From Clostridium sp. CAG:253 (lineage in GTDB: Bacteria; Bacillota; Clostridia; Lachnospirales; Lachnospiraceae), in NCBI GenBank assembly GCA_000436755.1, contig FR887334.1, positions 1 through 6,228 on the forward strand: a DNA stretch of 6,228 bases. The letters are read 5' to 3'. This document shows positions 1-5,384 of the stretch, piece by piece (position 1 is the first letter of the stretch; the number at the start of each line of letters is the position of its first letter). Made by a program: the position numbers and the translations under genes. A model generated the notes under the pieces. It saw only the letters and a program-made list of their open reading frames with translations, ran no database searches and had not been told where the DNA came from.

Positions 1-27
1 GATGAAGCAGGAAGCCCATTGGCTTAG
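1..27 (+). CDS. tnpB: C-terminal end of a TnpB-like (IS200/IS605 OrfB) protein, partial
   Basis: Frame 1 gives the residues DEAGSPLA followed by TAG at 25-27. Only this tail is in the window; the catalytic RuvC-like and zinc-finger parts would lie to the left. A tail of this kind (E-A-G-S-P-L) running into a hairpin and then GGGTAGTTCAC is what I know from the 3' ends of TnpB genes in Clostridia, where the last codons overlap the element's right end and omega-RNA. TnpB is an RNA-guided DNA endonuclease that helps its transposon persist. Eight codons cannot prove identity; the call rests mainly on the hairpin and terminal sequence next to it. Confidence 0.5.
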   Translation, partial: DEAGSPLA

Positions 28-44
28 GACAATGGGTAGTTCAC
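1..44 (+). mobile_element. Right end of an IS200/IS605-family element
   Basis: A perfect 7-bp stem pairs CCCATTG (15-21) with CAATGGG (30-36) around the 8-nt loop GCTTAGGA, and is followed at once by TAGTTCAC (37-44). A subterminal hairpin with a short unpaired end is the signature of IS200/IS605 elements, which have no terminal inverted repeats and move as single strands using a Y1 transposase (TnpA). The boundary at 44 is inferred from the remembered TTCAC terminus of related elements. The left end and any tnpA are outside the window. Confidence 0.55.
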
Positions 45-120
45 AAAGAACTGCTTGCAACAGTATAGTTGGTTAAAGGCAGATGTTTTACACAACTGAT
101 ATAGATTCAGTTTATTTTGC

Positions 121-149
121 TTGACGTTGCAAATTATCTGATTTATTTT
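121..149 (+). promoter_or_regulatory. Possible sigma-A-type promoter for the ATPase gene at 210
   Basis: TTGACG at 121-126 (5 of 6 to consensus) is followed after 17 bp by TATTTT at 144-149 (4 of 6). Transcription would start near 156, leaving a leader of about 54 nt that contains the dyad repeats at 160-188 and the ribosome binding site. A competing reading is TTGCGA (166-171), 16 bp, TATAAT (188-193): its -10 is perfect, but the start point near 200 would fall inside the GGAGG at 198-202, so I rank it lower. The remaining gene-free sequence of 45-209 shows nothing else I can support. Confidence 0.35.
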
Positions 150-159
150 TTTTGTAAAA

Positions 160-188
160 AGTAACTTGCGAGTTACTAACTCACGAGT
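160..188 (+). promoter_or_regulatory. Tandem dyad-symmetric element, probable operator or leader switch
   Basis: Two copies of a 10-mer, ACTTGCGAGT (164-173) and ACTCACGAGT (179-188), match at 8 of 10 positions and start 15 nt apart; each is itself an ACT-N4-AGT dyad. The region can also fold in two mutually exclusive ways: AGTAACT (160-166) with AGTTACT (171-177) around TGCG, or GAGTTA (170-175) with TAACTC (177-182) around one base. It ends about 10 nt before the Shine-Dalgarno of the ATPase gene. This fits repressor binding or translational control; the regulator is unknown, but autoregulation through the winged-helix segment of the ATPase is conceivable. Confidence 0.4.
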
Positions 189-209
189 ATAATTGTTGGA
201 GGTGAGCGG

Positions 210-1607
210 ATGAGTCAATTCTATTGTCGTGAGGATGAGCTTCGGAAGCTGAACAAGCGATATGCGGATGATAAGTTTGAGTGCATTGTTATCTACGGCA
301 GACGACGTGTTGGAAAAACAGCTTTGATCAATGAGTTCTGTAAAGATAAACCTACCATTTTCTTCTCTGCTTTGAATACGACAGGAAAGGAAAATCTGGA
401 GGCTCTCTCGAAGTCAATTATGAGCTTTGAGCGGCCGGATATGGAGTCTGCACCGGAGTTCAGATCCTATGATGCAGCTTTGGATGAATTGACAGCACTT
501 TCAAAGGAAAAACGGCTCATCTTTGTTATTGATGAGTATCCGTATCTTGCGAAAGCAAAGCCGGCTATTTCTGCGATGCTGCAGCATATCATCGACCACA
601 AATGGACAGAGTCCAAGATGTACCTGATTCTTTGCGGTTCGTCTATGAACTTTATGGAGAGTCAGGTGCTTGGTAAAGAAAGTCCGCTGTATGGCAGACG
701 AACCGGTCAGTTTAAGATTGAGCCGTTGGACTATAAGGAAACAGCTGTGTTCCATCCGAATCTATCTGCAGAGGACAATTCTCTGATTTATGGAATTACA
801 GGAGGCGTTCCTCACTATATCAACAAGTTGGATGTGAGGGATAGTGTGAATGAAGCTCTGTTGGACAATTTCTTTGACCGTTCCAGCTATCTGTATGAGG
901 AACCGGGAAATCTGCTGAAACAGGAGCTTCGAGAGCCAGCCATTTATAATGCAATTATCAAAGCGATTGCAGAAGGTGCTTCCCGAATGAACGATATCAA
1001 GATGAAAGTCGGCGAGGAGAACTCAGTCGTATCGAAATATCTAAAAACGCTGATTGACCTTGGCATTGCTAAGAAAGAAATGCCGATTACAGAAAAACCG
1101 GGTAAGAAAACCATCTATCTGCTGGCTGATAACTTTTTTCGATTTTGGTATCGGTTTGTTCCGGTCAATATGAGTGCCATTGATTCTGGTAGAATTGCAA
1201 AGACCTACCCACATGCGGTAAAACAGTATCTTCCGGATTACATGGGTCTGATTTTTGAGAAGATGTGTAAGGATTATCTGCTCTATTATTCGGATAGTCT
1301 TCCTATTGAGCTGAGTGAAATCGGCCAGTGGTGGGGGACAGACCCGAAGAAGAGAAAGCAGATACAGATTGATATCGTCGGAACACCTGTTGCGGGTAGT
1401 GACTATATCATCGGTTCGTGCAAGTACAGAAATGAGAAAATTGGCGTAGATGAACTGGATTTGATTCGAGATTACGCATCTGTTTTCGGAAAAGGCAATA
1501 ACTATCATTACTATATCTTCTCAAAAGGCGGATTTACAGATGGACTTTTTCAGGCACAAGAGCGCAGTGAGGTTCAGCTGATAACGCTGGAAGACCTTTA
1601 CAAGTAA
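210..1607 (+). CDS. Archaeal-type ATPase with C-terminal DUF234 (PD-(D/E)XK-like) domain
   Basis: A 465-residue predicted cytoplasmic protein. ATG 210 is supported by GGAGGTGA at 198-205. The N-terminal half is an ATPase_2 domain: Walker A GRRRVGKT at 30-37, Walker B LIFVIDEY with D108/E109, a sensor-like LILCGSS at 139-145, GRR at 162-164 as a likely arginine finger, and GGVPHY at 198-203. A winged-helix-like segment spans about 241-295. The tail from about 310 matches DUF234, with E350, WWG at 374-376, IDIVG containing D388, then GSCKYR at 402-407. In the usual nuclease motif an acidic residue sits where S403 is, with the lysine at K405, so the active site is altered or variant. Length is normal for the family. 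Sampled lines are clearly richer in GC than the next gene, suggesting transfer. The biological role of such proteins is unproven; a defence, toxin-like or mobile-element role is only a guess. Confidence 0.88.
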   Translation: MSQFYCREDELRKLNKRYADDKFECIVIYGRRRVGKTALINEFCKDKPTIFFSALNTTGKENLEALSKSIMSFERPDMESAPEFRSYDAALDELTALSKEKRLIFVIDEYPYLAKAKPAISAMLQHIIDHKWTESKMYLILCGSSMNFMESQVLGKESPLYGRRTGQFKIEPLDYKETAVFHPNLSAEDNSLIYGITGGVPHYINKLDVRDSVNEALLDNFFDRSSYLYEEPGNLLKQELREPAIYNAIIKAIAEGASRMNDIKMKVGEENSVVSKYLKTLIDLGIAKKEMPITEKPGKKTIYLLADNFFRFWYRFVPVNMSAIDSGRIAKTYPHAVKQYLPDYMGLIFEKMCKDYLLYYSDSLPIELSEIGQWWGTDPKKRKQIQIDIVGTPVAGSDYIIGSCKYRNEKIGVDELDLIRDYASVFGKGNNYHYYIFSKGGFTDGLFQAQERSEVQLITLEDLYK

Positions 1608-1633
1608 AAATTAAATATTTCAGCCGGTAAAAA

Positions 1634-1677
1634 GGCATAAACCTATTCCGTTTGGGATAATGAAATAGGCTTATGCC
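1634..1677. terminator. 14-bp hairpin between the two ATPase genes, possible terminator
   Basis: GGCATAAACCTATT (1634-1647) pairs with AATAGGCTTATGCC (1664-1677) with one A/C mismatch, around a 16-nt loop. It sits 26 nt after the stop of the upstream gene, a usual place for a terminator. On the plus strand the stem is followed by ATGTCAAG, not a T-tract; on the minus strand it runs directly into TTTTTACC (complement of 1626-1633). It therefore looks better as a minus-strand terminator, though no minus-strand gene is now nearby. It could also be a transcript-stabilising structure or a small repeat. Confidence 0.4.
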
Positions 1678-1710
1678 ATGTCAAGTATATCACAAAAATG
1701 CTTCTTTTTC

Positions 1711-1739
1711 TTTAAAATAACTATAGTCAGTGTTAATAT
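1711..1739 (+). promoter_or_regulatory. Possible promoter for the AAA-ATPase-like gene
   Basis: TTTAAA (1711-1716) and TAATAT (1734-1739) are 17 bp apart, and TG at 1731-1732 one base before the -10 makes it an extended -10. Each hexamer matches consensus at only 4 of 6 positions. A start near 1746 would give a leader of about 36 nt to the ATG at 1782. In sequence this AT-rich such matches arise by chance, so support is moderate to weak. Confidence 0.3.
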
Positions 1740-1781
1740 ATTTGTAATTATAGCTTAAAATCGATGTTTGGAGGGGTGTGT

Positions 1782-3494
1782 ATGGCGAAAGTAGTGTGGA
1801 TTGGAAAACAAAGATTTGACAAAATAGTTGAAAATAATTGTTTTTATATAGATAAAACTATGTTTATAAAAGAGTGGTGGGGAAATCAGGATGATGTAAC
1901 GCTTATAACAAGACCAAGACGTTTTGGAAAAACATTAAATATGGATATGCTAAAGTGTTTTTTCTCAAATAAATATCACGGCAGAAATGATTTGTTCGAT
2001 GGACTTGATATTTGGAATGACGAGAAGTATAGGAAATTACAAGGGACATATCCTGTGATATTTCTGAGTTTTGCGGGAATTAAAGGAAATACTTTTGAAA
2101 TGGCACGCCAGCAGATATGTATAAAGATATTGGACTTATATGAAGAAAACGGATATTTGCTTGAGGGTGATATATTAAGTGAAAGTGAGAAAACCTTTTA
2201 TAAAAGTGTCAGTATGAATATGTCTGATGCAATTATCAGTACATCGTTGAACAAACTTTGTACTTTTATGTATAAGTATTACGGAAAAAAAGTGATAATT
2301 CTTCTTGATGAATATGACACACCGATGCAGGAAGCATATGTAAATGGTTACTGGAATGAGCTTACAGCACTTACGAGGAGTCTGTTCAACTTTGCATTTA
2401 AGACAAATCCTTATCTTGAACGGGGTATAATGACTGGAATTACAAGGGTGTCAAAAGAAAGCATTTTTTCGGATTTAAATAATCTCGTTGTTGTTACAAC
2501 AACATCAAATCAGTATACTACAGCATTTGGGTTTACTGAGGAAGAAGTATTTACTGCGCTTGACGAACAAGGAATGTCAGATGAGAAGGAGAAGGTAAAG
2601 GCGTGGTATGATGGATTTACGTTTGGAGACAAGAAAGATATTTATAATCCTTGGTCAATAACTAATTTTCTTGATGAAAAAAAATATAAGCTTTATTGGG
2701 CGGACTCAAGTTCCAATGCGCTTGTGAATAAATTAATAAGGACGGCTCCCGGAGAAATAAAAGAACAGATGGAAAGACTTATTTCTGGAGAAAGTATAGA
2801 AACATACATTGACGAGCAGATAGTGTTTGACCAGCTTGATATGGACGAAAATGCAGTATGGAGTCTGTTGCTTGCAAGCGGTTATTTAAAAGTGGAATTT
2901 GTTAAAAGCGAGGACAACGCTGGAGAGACTTTGGACTTCCCGATATATTCACTCAGAATTACAAACAGGGAAGTAAGGAGCATGTTTGTAAAGATGTTCA
3001 AGGGATGGTTTAACAGATCATTATCTGCATACAACAATTTTATAAAAGCACTTCTTGTGGGTGATATTGAAAGCATGAATGAGTATATGAATGATGTGGC
3101 GTTAAACACATTTAGTTTATTCGATGCAGGAAAAAAAGTATCTGAAAAAAGGGCACCTGAAAATTTTTATCATGGCTTTGTGCTGGGGTTAATGGTAGAC
3201 CAGGTAGATAATTATATCATAACTTCAAATAGAGAAAGTGGATTTGGAAGATATGATATAATGCTTGAGCCTATAGACAAAAATAATGAAAGTTTTCCTG
3301 GAGTTGTGATAGAGTTTAAGGTTTTTAATGCAAAGAAAGAAGATACTTTAGAGGAAACGGCTGAGAATGCATTGAGACAGATAAAAGAAAAAAACTATGA
3401 TGCGGAACTTATAAAAAGGGGCGTGAAAAAAGAAAAAATCAGACATTATGGTTTTGCGTTTAAAGGTAAGGAAGTGCTGATTGTTCAGGGATAA
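1782..3494 (+). CDS. AAA-ATPase-like protein with C-terminal PDDEXK_9 nuclease-like domain
   Basis: A 570-residue protein. I start it at ATG 1782 because GGAGGGG (1770-1776) lies 5 nt before it; an in-frame ATG at 1764 would put that site inside the gene and add six residues. The N-terminal AAA-ATPase-like (PF09820) domain shows F21-Y-I-D-K-T, a P-loop RPRRFGKT at 44-51 lacking the usual first glycine as is normal here, and Walker B ILLDEYDTP with D176/E177. Further family blocks follow: GITRVSKESIFS at 219-230, WYDGF at 275-279 and IYNPWSI at 287-293. The C-terminal part carries a PD-(D/E)XK core: D492 in GRYDIM, E511-F-K513, and Q533 in LRQIKEKNY. All expected catalytic residues are present, so nuclease activity is plausible. 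The gene is AT-rich, ends before a strong hairpin and seems monocistronic. The family is expanded in gut anaerobes; its function is not established. Confidence 0.9.
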   Translation: MAKVVWIGKQRFDKIVENNCFYIDKTMFIKEWWGNQDDVTLITRPRRFGKTLNMDMLKCFFSNKYHGRNDLFDGLDIWNDEKYRKLQGTYPVIFLSFAGIKGNTFEMARQQICIKILDLYEENGYLLEGDILSESEKTFYKSVSMNMSDAIISTSLNKLCTFMYKYYGKKVIILLDEYDTPMQEAYVNGYWNELTALTRSLFNFAFKTNPYLERGIMTGITRVSKESIFSDLNNLVVVTTTSNQYTTAFGFTEEEVFTALDEQGMSDEKEKVKAWYDGFTFGDKKDIYNPWSITNFLDEKKYKLYWADSSSNALVNKLIRTAPGEIKEQMERLISGESIETYIDEQIVFDQLDMDENAVWSLLLASGYLKVEFVKSEDNAGETLDFPIYSLRITNREVRSMFVKMFKGWFNRSLSAYNNFIKALLVGDIESMNEYMNDVALNTFSLFDAGKKVSEKRAPENFYHGFVLGLMVDQVDNYIITSNRESGFGRYDIMLEPIDKNNESFPGVVIEFKVFNAKKEDTLEETAENALRQIKEKNYDAELIKRGVKKEKIRHYGFAFKGKEVLIVQG

Positions 3495-3560
3495 AGATTA
3501 AAAGAAAAATATAATAATAGACACATTTGGTTTAATAAGAAAATCACTATTACAAAATAC

Positions 3561-3624
3561 AAAACACCATTTGTTATTATGTTTTAAACAAAGAGTTTAA
3601 TGCATGATATCGAATGGTGTTTTT
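3561..3624 (+). terminator. Stem-loop terminator after the AAA-ATPase-like gene
   Basis: AAAACACCATT (3561-3571) pairs perfectly with AATGGTGTTTT (3613-3623); a G-U and a G-C pair extend the stem inward. The right arm ends in TTTTT (3620-3624). The loop is long and holds its own small hairpin, TTAAAC (3584-3589) with GTTTAA (3595-3600). It lies 66 nt after the stop at 3494. The A-rich left arm makes it usable from the other strand as well. Confidence 0.6.
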
Positions 3625-3732
3625 GCTGACTATATTTATATAGTGCGATATAACGAAAGTTTGCGGTAATACTTTTGGAATATAAAATACACGCAATGAC
3701 AGATAGCAAAGTGTTATTCGAGTGGAAAGATT
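3625..3732 (+). other. Junction region before a 5'-truncated surface-protein gene
   Basis: No intact gene lies here. In the frame of the downstream gene there is a TGA at 3697-3699, after which the reading is QIAKCYSSGKI before the GTG at 3733. That stretch fits the CYN-x-G repeat pattern seen further inside the protein, so the ancestral reading frame ran through here. To the left, none of the plus frames shows the GGIAG-type repeats. A perfect CTATAT-TT-ATATAG palindrome is at 3630-3643, and a weak promoter-like pair, TTGCGG (3661-3666) and TAAAAT (3683-3688), is 16 bp apart. Confidence 0.45.
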
Positions 3733-5325
3733 GTGTGTCCAAATATTAATGAGGAGAATGATTGGCTTTATGCGGGAGGAATTGCAGGATATTTTTTTCG
3801 GGCAGAAATTAGTGATTGCTATAATACTTTAAAAATTGACAATAGTGCAAATGCTGATAGCGTATTTAAAGACAGAATTTTTATTGGAGGAATTGGAGGA
3901 ATTACGGGAGAGCTTAGAAGTAGAAGTATAGAACGTTGTTATAATGCCGGTGCAGTATCTGGATCAGCAATATGTGCTAGTGCTAGTGATTGGGCAGATA
4001 CAGAAAATTCTAACTATTACCTGGCAGGAAGTGCTGCAGACGGAGATGAGTATGCAAATGCTCTTACTCCAACTCAGATGTCGATTAAAAATGTGTACAC
4101 AGGCTTTGATTTTGAAAATACATGGGAGATTGACCCAAATTCTTCGTATAAATATCCGCAGTTAAAAGAAAATCGTCAGCAACGTGTAGAGGGGATTTCT
4201 ATTGAGTCGTTACCGGCTAAATTAAATTATGCCCAATGGGAGGATATAGATACAGATGGTGGAACAGTTAAGATTACATATGAGGGCAGTTACGAAACGA
4301 TTGTTCTGCTAACAAAAGATATGATTTCAGGTTATGATATGACTGCTGTAGGTGAACAGAATGTAACGGTGGCTTACGGTGGCAAGACTGCTGAATTTCA
4401 AATTGATGTAGGCAGGATAGATGTAACATCAGTTGTGGTAAGTGGAAACAGCGAGATACAAAAAGGAACATCTTCTAAATTGAGTGTCTCGGTAGTTCCA
4501 CAAGATGCTACTGATAACAGTATAAAATGGAGTAGTAGTGACGAGAGTAAAGCAACGGTTGATGCAGACGGAAATGTGACTGCTCTTGCAACGGGAGAGG
4601 TGATGATAACTGCAGTGTCACCGGGAGAAACAACTATAACTGCAAAAGCAGGGAATGCAAAAGCATCGTGTCAGGTAATCGTAAAACAAAATCTAAGCAG
4701 TTTTTATATTGTAGGAGTAGAGGACAAAGCATATACGGGAGATTCGGTAGAGCAGAATATAAAAGTTACTGACGGAAATGTTACATTAAATGAAGATGAG
4801 GATTATATTGTTTCATATTCTGACAATGTAAATGTAGGAACAGCAGAAATGACAATATTTGGAATCGGTTATTATGAGGGTTCGTTGAAAAAGGCGTTTA
4901 AGATAATATCAAATAAAAATGATAATTATGTAACAGATGATAGTGCAAATGATAATGCAAACAATAATAAGAATGACAACATAAATAATAATAAGAGTGA
5001 CAATACAAATAATAAGGGTACCGATAAAAAAATAACTGTAGGAAAAGTCACTATAAAAAAAATAAGAAATGTAAAAGGCAGAAAAATTGAAATTCAATAT
5101 AATAAGATAAACAAAGCAGATGGATATCAGATAAGATATTCATTAAAGTCTAATATGATGGGTTCAAGTAAGACAAAGACTACTACAAAGACAAAATATA
5201 CTTTAACATCATTAAAGAAAAAGAAGAAATATTATATTCAGTTGAGAGCATTTGGTTATGATTCATCAGATAAAAAAGTTTATGGTAAATGGAGTGCAAA
5301 GAAATCAGTAAAAATAAACAAGTGA
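3733..5325 (+). CDS. Ig-like / Fn3 repeat surface protein, probably 5'-truncated
   Basis: Open frame of 530 codons from GTG 3733, the first possible start after an in-frame stop at 3697; GGAAAG (3724-3729) is only a poor ribosome binding site. Modules in order: GLUG-like repeats (about 1-80; GGIAGY at 15-20, CYN at 29-31 and 69-71), a Big_3-like Ig domain (about 151-226), a Big_2 Ig domain (about 230-318, with an internal duplication), another Ig-like domain beginning YTG and ending AFKII (about 321-392), an Asn/Asp/Lys-rich linker (394-433) and a lysine-rich Fn3-like domain (434-530). Such proteins are normally secreted and help in adhesion or polymer binding. Here no signal peptide is visible and the repeat pattern continues upstream of the start, so the original N-terminus is missing. 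No LPxTG motif or C-terminal membrane anchor is present. I regard it as a pseudogene or a non-exported remnant, although the remaining frame is intact. Confidence 0.75.
   Translation: MCPNINEENDWLYAGGIAGYFFRAEISDCYNTLKIDNSANADSVFKDRIFIGGIGGITGELRSRSIERCYNAGAVSGSAICASASDWADTENSNYYLAGSAADGDEYANALTPTQMSIKNVYTGFDFENTWEIDPNSSYKYPQLKENRQQRVEGISIESLPAKLNYAQWEDIDTDGGTVKITYEGSYETIVLLTKDMISGYDMTAVGEQNVTVAYGGKTAEFQIDVGRIDVTSVVVSGNSEIQKGTSSKLSVSVVPQDATDNSIKWSSSDESKATVDADGNVTALATGEVMITAVSPGETTITAKAGNAKASCQVIVKQNLSSFYIVGVEDKAYTGDSVEQNIKVTDGNVTLNEDEDYIVSYSDNVNVGTAEMTIFGIGYYEGSLKKAFKIISNKNDNYVTDDSANDNANNNKNDNINNNKSDNTNNKGTDKKITVGKVTIKKIRNVKGRKIEIQYNKINKADGYQIRYSLKSNMMGSSKTKTTTKTKYTLTSLKKKKKYYIQLRAFGYDSSDKKVYGKWSAKKSVKINK
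4579..4638 (+). repeat. Imperfect 30-bp tandem duplication inside the Big_2 domain
   Basis: Two adjacent in-frame 30-bp units (4579-4608 and 4609-4638) encode TALATGEVMI and TAVSPGETTI, and the following codons start a third TA. By my count they agree at 19 of 30 bases. An ordinary Big_2 domain has this strand only once, just after its D-x-x-G-x-V-T-A turn, so the protein seems to carry an extra strand of about ten residues. Confidence 0.5.
4960..5025 (+). repeat. 24-bp tandem repeats coding an Asn-rich linker
   Basis: Unit 1 (4960-4983) encodes NNNKNDNI, unit 2 (4984-5007) encodes NNNKSDNT, and a partial unit (5008-5025) encodes NNKGTD. The DNA is almost pure AAT/AAC/AAG/GAC codons. It forms the flexible hydrophilic spacer between the last Ig-like domain and the C-terminal Fn3-like domain. 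Repeats of this type can change copy number by slippage without breaking the frame. Confidence 0.6.
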
Positions 5326-5353
5326 TAATTGTGATTTGAAAAATCTCACCATC

Positions 5354-5384
5354 TCAGGGATAGGAGTTTACCTCCTATCCCTGA
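5354..5384. terminator. Perfect 13-bp hairpin between convergent genes, likely bidirectional terminator
   Basis: TCAGGGATAGGAG (5354-5366) pairs without mismatch with CTCCTATCCCTGA (5372-5384) around the 5-nt loop TTTAC. It is 28 nt past the stop of the plus-strand gene. For the minus-strand gene the stem contains the last codons and the TAG (5375-5377). Neither side has a T-run directly against the stem: plus has ATAATGTTTTA further on, and minus has TTTTT about 11 nt away. Strong stem, convergent context, imperfect tails. Confidence 0.6.

Larger units (their letters stand above)
1..60 (+). ncRNA. 3' part of a TnpB omega-RNA (reRNA) with its guide segment, partial
   Basis: In TnpB systems the guide RNA is made from the 3' end of tnpB plus the right end of the element; its scaffold ends at the transposon boundary and the next roughly 16-20 nt of flanking DNA act as guide. 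Here the scaffold's last hairpin is at 15-36, the boundary is predicted at 44, and the guide would start at 45 with AAAGAACTGCTTGCAA. The end at 60 is nominal. The 5' part of the RNA lies to the left. The role is inferred from family knowledge; expression cannot be judged from sequence. Confidence 0.45.

Noticed and set aside
94..120. Small hairpin AACTGA (94-99) with TCAGTT (107-112) followed by TTATTTT, as a possible terminator for tnpB or the omega-RNA
   Set aside because: Only six pairs, two of them G-C, which is too weak to separate from chance in AT-rich sequence.
166..193. TTGCGA-N16-TATAAT as the ATPase promoter
   Set aside because: Transcription would begin inside the Shine-Dalgarno at 198-202, so I prefer the pair at 121-149, though the perfect -10 keeps it possible.
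24..218. Minus-strand open frame of 64 codons across the leader
   Set aside because: It covers the hairpin, the promoter-like region and the start of the ATPase gene, has no recognisable domain, and its composition is that of non-coding AT-rich DNA.
1041..1508. Minus-strand open frame of 155 codons inside the first ATPase gene
   Set aside because: It is antisense to clear conserved DUF234 coding sequence and resembles no family I know.
1764..1781. ATG at 1764 as start of the AAA-ATPase-like gene
   Set aside because: The strong GGAGGGG at 1770-1776 would lie within the gene and serves the ATG at 1782 with correct spacing; family members begin close to that point.
4960..5025. Short spaced repeats as a CRISPR array
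   Set aside because: The repeats are contiguous, in frame and coding, without unique spacers.
4909..5097. Minus-strand open frame rich in Ile, Tyr and Phe resembling a membrane peptide
   Set aside because: It is the complement of the Asn/Lys-rich linker repeats; hydrophobicity follows from base composition.
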